Source: Candidatus Choladousia intestinigallinarum
GTDB lineage: Bacteria > Bacillota > Clostridia > Lachnospirales > Lachnospiraceae
Length of the DNA: 32,725 nt
NCBI GenBank assembly: GCA_018712605.1
Contig: DVGR01000102.1
Coordinates: 1-32,725, forward strand
Reading direction: 5' to 3'
The notes beneath the pieces are model-generated. The model was not told where the DNA came from and made no database searches. It saw nothing but the letters and a program-made list of their open reading frames with translations. The translations under genes were made by a program, and so were the position numbers. Positions 7,934 to 14,731 of this stretch are shown here, piece after piece; the first letter of the stretch is position 1; each line of letters starts with the position of its first letter.

Positions 7934-7949
7934 AAGAAAATATTTTCTT
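7934..7949. promoter_or_regulatory. Perfect 16-bp palindrome in the importer operon leader
   Basis: AAGAAAATATTTTCTT is a perfect inverted repeat, 38 nt upstream of the importer permease start and far from the LysR start. It could be an operator for the importer operon. It is AT-rich, so chance is possible. I could not find a convincing -35/-10 pair for the operon itself. Confidence 0.4.
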
Positions 7950-8014
7950 TAGATGAAAACCTTCTAATTTTTCTTTTGATTTTCTTCCTTTTTTGTGAAA
8001 TCATGGTATCATTT

Positions 8015-8049
8015 TCTCATTGATAAGTGAAATGCAAAAATGCTATAAT
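8015..8049 (+). promoter_or_regulatory. LysR gene promoter with overlapping imperfect inverted repeat
   Basis: The -35 TTGATA (8020-8025), 18-nt spacer and -10 TATAAT (8044-8049) form a good promoter for the LysR gene at 8082. A TTTC...GAAA imperfect inverted repeat (8015-8034) overlaps the -35. LysR regulators commonly bind such dyads between divergent genes and repress themselves, so this is a candidate binding site. Confidence 0.6.
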
Positions 8050-8081
8050 TAATTCAAAATCCGTATTAAAGAGGCTCAAAA

Positions 8082-8981
8082 ATGACATTAAAACAAATAG
8101 AATGTTTCCTTCATTTATCCGAAAATCTTAATTTTGCAAGGACGGCTGACGAACTTTTTATCTCGCAGCCCGCTGTTTCCAGGGAGATTAAGGCTCTTGA
8201 GACAGAACTGGGCGTCACACTATTTATCCGAACGAAGAGAAGTGTCACTCTGACTCCAGCCGGAAGCTGTCTCAAAGTAGATTTAGGCTCTTTGTATTCC
8301 AGTATTAACGATGCTGTCACAAAAGCCCGCAATGCGCAGAAAAATTTCTATCAGCAGTTAAACTTTGGGTTCTGCCATACGGCCAGCTTGTTAAGGCTGC
8401 CCGAAGGATTAAAAGAATTTCACAAACTGCACCCGAATATTTATCTTCGCCCCGTGACGGGTGAACTTCGTTCCCTGAATGTAGATTTTCAGGCCGGCAA
8501 GCTGGATATCCTCTTTGGCATGAAGGATGGCCTAACCCCGCGACAGTCAGATGGTTATGACCTGATTTATAAAGGAAGGCTGTGCATCGTTGTTCCCGAG
8601 GGCCATGAGCTGTACCACCGCAATGCTCTCACTTTAGAAGATCTGGATGGCCATACCCTCCTGTCCATTGACAAACAGTACATGCCTCCCCTGATCGGAA
8701 AAGTTTTCCGGGAGATTCTTGCGGCCTGCCCTCATTCTGTTCTCGCCAATGTGCCCAATATTGAGGAAGCACGGATTTTACTGTTATCAGGCCTTGGCAT
8801 ATCCCTTGCGCCCCAGTATTCTTTTGCGCCCTCTTCTCATTACAAGATGATCCCTCTGGAACATCCTGCTTTAAATAACACGGATGTATTGGATTACTAT
8901 GTCTGCTATCACCAAAACGATAACCGGAAGCATATAAAAAGATTTATTTCCATCATAAAAGCCCTGCATGCGGATATGTAA
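8082..8981 (+). CDS. LysR-family transcriptional regulator
   Basis: 299 residues. The N-terminal winged helix-turn-helix (residues 1-60) is unmistakable: MTLKQIECFLHLSENLNFAR, then ADELFISQPAVSREIKALE and LFIRTKRSVTLTPAG. The C-terminal effector-binding domain (about 90-295) is of the type 2 periplasmic-binding fold and ends in a normal place. The gene is transcribed divergently from the Opp-type importer operon with a 186-nt shared intergenic region, so the most likely target is that operon together with the kinase. Its effector is unknown, possibly the imported solute or its phosphorylated form. The 3' end lies tail to tail with a metallo-hydrolase gene, only 3 nt apart. Confidence 0.93.
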   Translation: MTLKQIECFLHLSENLNFARTADELFISQPAVSREIKALETELGVTLFIRTKRSVTLTPAGSCLKVDLGSLYSSINDAVTKARNAQKNFYQQLNFGFCHTASLLRLPEGLKEFHKLHPNIYLRPVTGELRSLNVDFQAGKLDILFGMKDGLTPRQSDGYDLIYKGRLCIVVPEGHELYHRNALTLEDLDGHTLLSIDKQYMPPLIGKVFREILAACPHSVLANVPNIEEARILLLSGLGISLAPQYSFAPSSHYKMIPLEHPALNNTDVLDYYVCYHQNDNRKHIKRFISIIKALHADM

Positions 8982-8984
8982 TTC

Positions 8985-9785
8985 TTACGCCATAAGCTCC
9001 TTCAGCTCCTGGCAGTTATAGCAGAATCCACAGTATTCAGGATCTCCGAATCCTCTGCCTGTGGTGTACAGCATCAGAGAATTTCCCAGTTCCTCTCTTT
9101 CATACGTCCTTCCCTTTTCCGGAGAGAAGGATTCCAGCATGGCGATCATCTTATTGGTCCAGCTCCGTGGCATGGGCATTGGATGATGGCCTGCCAGAAA
9201 TTCCTGAAAATCGGTATCCAACAATTTTAGCAGGCTCTGCTTATAAATTCTAAAGGGAATTACTGGTTTTGCGCAGAACAGAAACACTCTCTGGCTTAAG
9301 GTATCTCCCGTGATCATCATCCTTGTTTTTTCATCATAGACGCAGACGCTTCCGGCTGTATGCCCCGGCGTGGATATGATTCTTACCCTTCTTTCCCCCA
9401 AATCCAACTCCCCTTCTTTCAGGAAATGCAGCCTTGTTCCATTCAGGGTAAGTTTTTCCTGGTTAAAAGTCGCATCAGGAAAAACCTCCCGGCACTGGCA
9501 CAGATCCTTTTCGTGCAGCCACAGATCCTCAAACTGCGCATATCCTCCCATATGATCCGGGTGAGCATGAGACACCATTGCTATTACAGGCACTTCCGTC
9601 AGCTCCCCCACATATTCCGCCAACTTATCATCCCCGTAACCATTATCGATCAGCAATGCCCTCTCCTTTCCCACGATCAGTGTAGCATATACATGACCAG
9701 GCCCTGGAACCAGGCCGGAACATTGAATGTGATAGATTCCGTCTCTGCAGTAAGTGTAAAACAATGCCTGCTCCACATCTTTCAT
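8985..9785 (-). CDS. Metallo-beta-lactamase-fold hydrolase
   Basis: 266 residues. The metal-binding motif is HAHPDH (residues 73-78), followed by the second-site His in STPGHTAG (142), the bridging Asp in ITGDT (161) and the final His in LAGHHP (200 or 201). This is the full zinc or iron ligand set of MBL-fold hydrolases. The family covers lactonases, glyoxalase II-like enzymes and phosphodiesterases, and I cannot choose among them. The C-terminus ends with a compact CGFCYNC cluster about 10 residues from the end, which is not part of the core fold and might bind a further metal. Start ATG 9783-9785 follows GGAGG. The gene stands alone, convergent with the LysR gene. Confidence 0.88.
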   Translation of the reverse strand: MKDVEQALFYTYCRDGIYHIQCSGLVPGPGHVYATLIVGKERALLIDNGYGDDKLAEYVGELTEVPVIAMVSHAHPDHMGGYAQFEDLWLHEKDLCQCREVFPDATFNQEKLTLNGTRLHFLKEGELDLGERRVRIISTPGHTAGSVCVYDEKTRMMITGDTLSQRVFLFCAKPVIPFRIYKQSLLKLLDTDFQEFLAGHHPMPMPRSWTNKMIAMLESFSPEKGRTYEREELGNSLMLYTTGRGFGDPEYCGFCYNCQELKELMA

Positions 9786-9804
9786 TAATCTTTTCCTCCT
9801 TCTT

Positions 9805-9833
9805 GCGGTATTTATCTTCTTTGTTTATACCGC
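9805..9833 (-). promoter_or_regulatory. Inverted repeat ahead of the metallo-hydrolase gene (operator candidate)
   Basis: GCGGTAT (9805-9811) and ATACCGC (9827-9833) form a perfect 7-bp inverted repeat with 15 nt between the arms, directly upstream of the SD. On the minus strand the distal arm overlaps TATAAA, a possible -10 element, so a repressor bound here could block transcription. Alternatively it is an RNA hairpin in the leader. Confidence 0.45.
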
Positions 9834-9906
9834 ACAAAAAAAGAAAAGTGAAATATCATTTACTCATCATTAATAAACAAAACGTATTAAAATCCACGCA
9901 TTGTCG

Positions 9907-10947
9907 CTATTGCTCTTTCTCCCCTCCCCCATAGATCTCTCTTGTAATCTCCATCACGGTCAGCAGCGTCACCGGCCCCAGGAACACTCCGGCAGGGCCG
10001 TACAGATACAGGCCGGCGTACACCACCACCACCATGACGAAGGGATAAACTCCCAGCTTGGCCCCGATCAGCCTGGGCTCCAGGTATTCCCGAACCACAT
10101 ACGTCAGAAGGAACAGACCGGCGTATCCTGCCGCCAGCTTATAATTTCCTCTGAATACCAGAAATACTGCCATGGGAACCAGGATCGTTCCCGTGCCTAC
10201 AAAGGGCAGGGCATCCAGAAGGCCAATGACGATCCCCAGCAGAAGAAAATAGGGATTTCCAAAGACCCACAGGCCGGCGGCGCACAGAACGGTGATGATC
10301 AGTATAAGAATCATCTGGGCTTTCAGGTACATTCCCCCCTGCTTCCACATCCTCTGGGTAATCCGGTGGAGGGCCTGATAGCTTTTGTACTTCTCCAGAC
10401 TGGCCCGCATCTTATCATAATCCCGCATCAGCAGCACCACGGACACGAACAGCATCAGCAGGAATATCCCGGCCTCCGCCAGCTTTTTCAAATAGCGCAC
10501 GGAATAGTTGACCACGCCGGGGATAATATAGATCCTGATCTGTTCCGTGGCGTGATCCAGGCTGGAATACACAAAGTCTTTCACGTCATCCGTGCTGACG
10601 CCAAAGCTTCGCTCCGCCAGGTAGCAGCACTGGTCGATGATTCCGCAGAAGCAGTCATAATAGTAATCAAAATTGGTGGCGATTTTCCGGATCTGCTCCG
10701 TAAGCATACAGGACAGATAGTAAAAAAGCAGCGTAAAAAGCCCCAGAAACAAGGCCATCAAAACACAGACAATGATTTCCTTCTTCCAGGGAAGCTTCGT
10801 TCTTATCTTCTCCGTCACTGGGTTCAGTACATGTACCAGGGCGTAGGCAATAAAAAAAGGAATCACATAGGGGAGCAGGTATTTCATTCCCAGAAACACC
10901 CCTAATGCAATTCCAATTATCGTAATTAATTTCTTTCCCTCTTCCAT
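9907..10947 (-). CDS. AI-2E family transporter (YtvI/PerM-like membrane protein)
   Basis: 346-residue polytopic membrane protein. Two helices lie near the N-terminus (ITIIGIALGVFLGMKYLLPY and VIPFFIAYALVHVLNP), then a helical segment at about 60-90, a soluble loop at about 90-160, and a C-terminal block of helices with the family motif LLDALPFVGTGTILVP and a final YGPAGVFLGPV near the end. The family includes the B. subtilis sporulation protein YtvI and Na+/H+ or autoinducer exporters; the name AI-2E should not be taken as proof of autoinducer export. It appears monocistronic. The start ATG 10945-10947 has only a weak upstream AAAGG. Confidence 0.88.
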   Translation of the reverse strand: MEEGKKLITIIGIALGVFLGMKYLLPYVIPFFIAYALVHVLNPVTEKIRTKLPWKKEIIVCVLMALFLGLFTLLFYYLSCMLTEQIRKIATNFDYYYDCFCGIIDQCCYLAERSFGVSTDDVKDFVYSSLDHATEQIRIYIIPGVVNYSVRYLKKLAEAGIFLLMLFVSVVLLMRDYDKMRASLEKYKSYQALHRITQRMWKQGGMYLKAQMILILIITVLCAAGLWVFGNPYFLLLGIVIGLLDALPFVGTGTILVPMAVFLVFRGNYKLAAGYAGLFLLTYVVREYLEPRLIGAKLGVYPFVMVVVVYAGLYLYGPAGVFLGPVTLLTVMEITREIYGGGEKEQ

Positions 10948-11024
10948 ACGTTCCCAGACCTTTCTTCTTTTTGGTATGGTATCTAGTATGGAAGGGGCAA
11001 ACTTGTTTTATTCTGAATCGGTAT

Positions 11025-11759
11025 TTATATCTTCTGGAGGATCTGAAAAATCTTTCCAGAAGGATTGATAGAAAATTCCATTTTTTTGTCAGTGACCGGA
11101 TGCATAAAATTCAGTCCTGCGGCACACAGAGCTAAAGAAGCATTTTCAGCAGCTTCCCCCGCCGCTTTCGCCCACGTTTCCCATTGAGGATTATATTTCC
11201 TGTCTCCATATAAGGGCATTCCAATTCCTGCCATCTGCACACGAATCTGGTGATGCCGCCCTGTAATCAGACGGATTTCCACAAGGGCCAGCCTTTTATC
11301 CTGGACAAGAACATATTCTCCCAGCTTCCGGCAAAAAAGCTCCGCCCTCTTGGCTCCTTTCGTCCCTTCCGGCACAATCCGGGAGGCGTTGGTTTTTGCA
11401 TCCTTCAAAAGGCTGTGGGTCAGCCGGACAGAATCTTCTTCCAAAGACCCCGGCATCTTTTCCGCCTCCTGTATGCAGCACACGGCCAGATACGTTTTCT
11501 GCATCTGGTTTTCCTGAATCTGCCGGTTCAGTCCCGCTGCCGCCCTCTTCGTCTTTGCGAAAACCAGGATCCCCTCCACAGGCTGATCCAGCCTGTGAAT
11601 CAAACGGATCCTTTCTTTGCACCCTGTCTCCTTCAGGTGCAGGTTCAGTATACTCTCCAGATCTTTAGTACCCATATGGCTGCTCTGCACCGGAAGCCCT
11701 GCCGGTTTACGGCAGACCAGAATTTCCCTGTCCTCATATAAAATATTGTATTCGTCCAT
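11025..11759 (-). CDS. RluA-family pseudouridine synthase
   Basis: 244 residues. The catalytic motif is HRLDQPVEG (Asp at about 58), a variant of the usual HRLDxxTSG, and the family C-terminal signature appears as ITGRHHQIRVQMAGIGMPLY followed by GDRKY. The enzyme isomerises uridine to pseudouridine in rRNA or tRNA; the target site is not predictable. There is no N-terminal S4 domain, so it is a short RluA-type protein. HRLDQPVEG and GRHHQIR deviate from HRLDxxTSG and GRTHQIR, but the catalytic Asp is kept. The start is preceded by GAGGGA. Confidence 0.88.
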   Translation of the reverse strand: MDEYNILYEDREILVCRKPAGLPVQSSHMGTKDLESILNLHLKETGCKERIRLIHRLDQPVEGILVFAKTKRAAAGLNRQIQENQMQKTYLAVCCIQEAEKMPGSLEEDSVRLTHSLLKDAKTNASRIVPEGTKGAKRAELFCRKLGEYVLVQDKRLALVEIRLITGRHHQIRVQMAGIGMPLYGDRKYNPQWETWAKAAGEAAENASLALCAAGLNFMHPVTDKKMEFSINPSGKIFQILQKI

Positions 11760-11795
11760 CTGTCCGTCTTCCCTCTGAACTGTCTGTTACGAATT

Positions 11796-12428
11796 TCAAG
11801 CCTTCCTCAGAAGCTTCTCTGTAAAATGCACGTTAAAGAAGTGGATAAAGGGGCCAAAACCGAAAGCCGCCACCAAAGTTCCAAGGCCTACAAGCCCTCC
11901 TGCCAAGAAGCATACAAGGGCACAGGTACCGTCTGTCAGCATTCTGCACCAGAAATAAGGAATCTTGGGAAAACGCTTTGCGAGAATCAAAGAAAGGCTG
12001 TCATAGGGAGACACGCCTACGTCAGGGGTCTGATACATAGAGATCCCGAAACTTCCCACAATCACTCCCACACACACCACCAGCACCTGCTGCCAGAAGA
12101 TCTGGGGCGCAGAAAAAAATCTCAGCCACAGTTCATAAAAGAAAGTCACCACATACCCCAAAAGGAATGTATTGACAATCGTTCCGATCCCCACAAAATG
12201 TCTCCCTGCCGTCAGTTCAATTACAAACAGGATGAGACTGAAGATCACAAAAAAATGTTCATAGGGAATTCCCACACAGTCTGACAGTGCCATGACCATC
12301 CCGTTATACGCATCGTTTCCCAGGCCGGCCAGCTTAAAAATACTGACCCCCATTCCCAGAAAAATATTTCCCAGGATCATAATGATGATCCGCCTGCCCC
12401 CGGTTTTCTTTAAATACTCAGCCAACAT
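11796..12428 (-). CDS. YczE/YitT-family membrane protein
   Basis: 210 residues with five to six hydrophobic segments, beginning at IIIMILGNIFLGMGVSIFK. Family hallmarks are the GLGNDAYNGMVMALS segment after the first helix and the related TPDVGVSPYDSLSLILAK segment in the second half. This internal duplication with a conserved Asp in each half is seen in the YczE/YyaS/YitT group. Function is unknown in the family. The gene is 32 nt downstream of the phosphodiesterase gene on the same strand and probably cotranscribed. Confidence 0.8.
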   Translation of the reverse strand: MLAEYLKKTGGRRIIIMILGNIFLGMGVSIFKLAGLGNDAYNGMVMALSDCVGIPYEHFFVIFSLILFVIELTAGRHFVGIGTIVNTFLLGYVVTFFYELWLRFFSAPQIFWQQVLVVCVGVIVGSFGISMYQTPDVGVSPYDSLSLILAKRFPKIPYFWCRMLTDGTCALVCFLAGGLVGLGTLVAAFGFGPFIHFFNVHFTEKLLRKA

Positions 12429-12460
12429 ACTATATCCTCTCTTTTCCTCTTTTTCTCCCT

Positions 12461-13264
12461 CTACGGCCTGAAGCCTTCAAAAATAAAATAATCATAATAC
12501 GGCCTGCTCTGTTCCAACTGTCCGGGAGAGCGAACCGTCCATGCCACGGAAGGGCATTTAAAGAACTTTCTGCAGATGTTCTTGGACAGAGCCTCCTTAT
12601 CCCGGATTTCATAGGCAATAAAATCCGGCCTGCCAAGGAAATTCGTAAGCAGATGCCTTACCACGATCTGTTCCGGCGAATAGCTGCCCTCCTGACGCTG
12701 GAAATTCATAGCTAACTGCCCCCGCCGGATCTCCGGCCGGTGCTTTCTGTACCACATAAGAGCCCATGGGTGGAAGGACTCTATGCAGTATTCTCCTTTG
12801 TAATCCTTCAGGAATTCATCTGCCTTCTCGCAGATCCGGTTGCTGAAATTTCTGTACTTCAGTTCTATGATCAGGGGCACCCTGCCGTCCACCAGCTCCA
12901 GCACCTCCTTAAAAAGAGGAATCTTCTGGTCCGTGCCATATACAGAAAACCTCTGCAGCTCTTCATAAGTGTAATCGCAGACTCTTCCCGGTACCCCGCA
13001 GACTCTCTTCAGGTCCGTGTCATGGAAGACCACCACTTGTTCATCCTTCGTAAGCTGAAGATCCATCTCCATACCGTAGCCTGCGTCCATAGCCTTTTTA
13101 AAAGCCCGCAGTGTGTTCTCCGGAGCCGAGGATTTATTATCAAAAAGCCCTCTGTGGGCATAATAAACCTTCTTCCAGCGCCTTGGCCTTTTCTTTATTC
13201 TGGGCATAATAGCATAGATATAAGCTCCCAGCGCTCCAAGCATAAAACCCGCTTCTGTTTTCAT
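12461..13264 (-). CDS. Glycerophosphodiester phosphodiesterase family protein
   Basis: 267 residues. A single N-terminal hydrophobic segment (about 7-20) is followed by basic residues, so the enzyme is probably membrane-anchored with the catalytic domain inside. The GDPD catalytic set is complete: AHRG (His 37), APENT (Glu 49), EMDLQLTKD (Glu 66, Asp 68) and FHD (His 81). The TIM-barrel continues with LIIELK and ends with FEGFRP. It cleaves glycerophosphodiesters to glycerol 3-phosphate and an alcohol in phospholipid turnover. It is the first gene of a likely two-gene unit with the YczE/YitT protein and is divergent from purC. Confidence 0.9.
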   Translation of the reverse strand: MKTEAGFMLGALGAYIYAIMPRIKKRPRRWKKVYYAHRGLFDNKSSAPENTLRAFKKAMDAGYGMEMDLQLTKDEQVVVFHDTDLKRVCGVPGRVCDYTYEELQRFSVYGTDQKIPLFKEVLELVDGRVPLIIELKYRNFSNRICEKADEFLKDYKGEYCIESFHPWALMWYRKHRPEIRRGQLAMNFQRQEGSYSPEQIVVRHLLTNFLGRPDFIAYEIRDKEALSKNICRKFFKCPSVAWTVRSPGQLEQSRPYYDYFIFEGFRP

Positions 13265-13400
13265 ACGATCACCCTTTGTTTATTCTGATTGGCGGGGGTG
13301 TACTGCGCTTTACAGAAATTCTCCCGGTACTTCCCCTGCTGCCGCCATTATAACGCATTCTCAAATTCTCTGCAACGGGTTTGCCTTTCCTCATTTTTTC

Positions 13401-13429
13401 TTGACTAACCAATGGAAACAGTGTACGCT
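13401..13429 (+). promoter_or_regulatory. Candidate purC promoter
   Basis: TTGACT (13401-13406), 17-nt spacer, TACGCT (13424-13429), about 87 nt ahead of the purC start. The -10 is only a fair match. The leader also has an ACAGCAG/CTGCTGT hairpin. I see no purine riboswitch core sequences here. Confidence 0.4.
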
Positions 13430-13515
13430 TATAAAGTTAGAAGCGTCAGTAGATAAAACAGCAGGAAGCGCCTGAACAGCCTTTCTGCTGTCATAAAAAA
13501 TTATGAGGTGGGAAT

Positions 13516-14388
13516 ATGCAGGAAATGAAACCAATCAAAGAAGGAAAGGTCCGGGAGATCTATGACAACGGCGACAGCCTGATTATGGTAGCCACAGACC
13601 GGATCAGTTGTTTTGACGTGATTCTGGGAAATCAGGTGACAAAAAAAGGAACCGTCCTCACCCAGATGTCTAAATTCTGGTTTGACATGACAGAGGATAT
13701 CGTACCGAATCATATGATTTCTGTGGATGTGAAAGATATGCCGGAATTTTTCCAGCAGGAAAAGTTCGATGGAAACAGTATGATGTGCCGGAAGCTCAAC
13801 ATGCTTCCCATTGAATGCATCGTCCGGGGCTATATTACAGGAAGCGGCTGGGCCAGCTATCAGAATGACGGCACAGTCTGCGGCATCACTCTTCCTCAGG
13901 GGCTGAAGGAATCAGACAAATTGCCGGAACCCATCTATACGCCCTCCACAAAGGCGGAGATCGGGGATCACGATGAGAATATCTCCTTTGAGCAGAGTAT
14001 TGACCATCTGGAAAAATATTTCCCCGGCAAGGGCAGGGAATATGCGGAAAAACTCCGGGACTGCACCATCGCCCTTTACAAAAAATGTGCGGAATACGCA
14101 CTGTCCAGAGGGATCATCATTGCAGATACGAAATTTGAGTTCGGTCTTGACGAAAACGGAAATATTGTGCTGGGAGATGAGATGCTTACTCCCGACAGCT
14201 CTCGCTTCTGGCCGGCAGAAGGATATGAACCGGGCCACGGGCAGCCTTCCTTTGACAAGCAGTTTGCAAGAGACTGGCTGAAAGCCAATCCCGGCAATAA
14301 CTGGACCCTGCCTCAGGACATCGTGGATAAAACCATTAAAAAATACCTTCAGGCTTATGAGATGCTGACAGGCAAGACACTGAATTAA
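13516..14388 (+). CDS. purC: Phosphoribosylaminoimidazole-succinocarboxamide synthase
   Basis: 290-residue SAICAR synthetase, which joins aspartate to CAIR using ATP in de novo purine synthesis. The nucleotide-binding opening KEGKVREIYDNGDSLIMVAT is followed by DRISCFDVIL, and the substrate-binding RGYITGSGW and the IIADTKFEFG and DEMLTPDSSR motifs are all present. The length is that of the longer SAICAR synthetase form rather than the roughly 235-residue B. subtilis-like form. The start ATG has GAGGTGG ahead. It is not in a pur operon here: its upstream neighbour is divergent and a terminator follows immediately. Confidence 0.97.
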   Translation: MQEMKPIKEGKVREIYDNGDSLIMVATDRISCFDVILGNQVTKKGTVLTQMSKFWFDMTEDIVPNHMISVDVKDMPEFFQQEKFDGNSMMCRKLNMLPIECIVRGYITGSGWASYQNDGTVCGITLPQGLKESDKLPEPIYTPSTKAEIGDHDENISFEQSIDHLEKYFPGKGREYAEKLRDCTIALYKKCAEYALSRGIIIADTKFEFGLDENGNIVLGDEMLTPDSSRFWPAEGYEPGHGQPSFDKQFARDWLKANPGNNWTLPQDIVDKTIKKYLQAYEMLTGKTLN

Positions 14389-14398
14389 TTTTAAAAAC

Positions 14399-14460
14399 AG
14401 GCATATCCCTCAGGACTTGTTTTTCTGGAAAAGAGTCCCTGCCGGATATGCCTATTTTGT
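14399..14460 (+). terminator. purC terminator
   Basis: Long hairpin with AGGCATATCC (14399-14408) pairing to GGATATGCCT (14444-14453) and an inner GGACT/AGTCC pair, followed by ATTTTGT. It begins 11 nt after the purC stop codon. Confidence 0.8.
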
Positions 14461-14463
14461 ACT

Positions 14464-14706
14464 ATAAAAGCCAGTCTCGGTGTACAGGCAGAGGACGCGC
14501 TTGTGCGGCTGTCTGCCTGGGCACCAGAGACGCTAACCTGTATGAGCAAGGAGCGCAAAGGCGCGGATTGCGAATACAGGTAGGGCGCTGCGTGCCAGTG
14601 GCACGCGTTTAGCGCCGACCGAAGCGGAGCGGAGACTTGCGGAAGCAGGAAGTGCGAAGCAATCCGTGGCTTTTATGCGTAGTGGTGCCTGCGCCAGCAG
14701 GCATGT
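14464..14706 (+). repeat. Structured dispersed repeat, copy B (with extra arm)
   Basis: The element is bounded by ATAAAAGCC (14464-14472) and GGCTTTTAT (14668-14676), plus a tail hairpin TGCCTGC-GCCA-GCAGGCA ending near 14704. It shares with copy A the blocks CAGTCTCGGTG, GGGCACCAGAGACGCTAAC, GAGCAAGGAGC, GCGGATTGCGAATAC and GCAATCC. Relative to copy A, stems carry paired changes: ACCTGTA/TACAGGT (14536-14542/14575-14581) and GCGC/GCGC in place of GCAC/GTGC. It has about 50 extra bases including a separate perfect hairpin GGCGCT/AGCGCC enclosing CGTGCC/GGCACG (14584-14616). The last 49 bases (14658-14706) are identical to copy C. It ends 12 nt before the GH2 gene's SD. Confidence 0.85.
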
Positions 14707-14731
14707 CATTATTATACTAGGAGGGATGCAC

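Noticed and set aside
9901-10905. 334-aa open frame on the plus strand
   Set aside because: It is antisense to the AI-2E family gene, rich in His/Gln and with no recognisable domain; the minus-strand frame is a clear membrane protein.
13265-13515. Possible purine riboswitch ahead of purC
   Set aside because: The conserved core sequences of the purine aptamer are not present; only a simple hairpin is seen.
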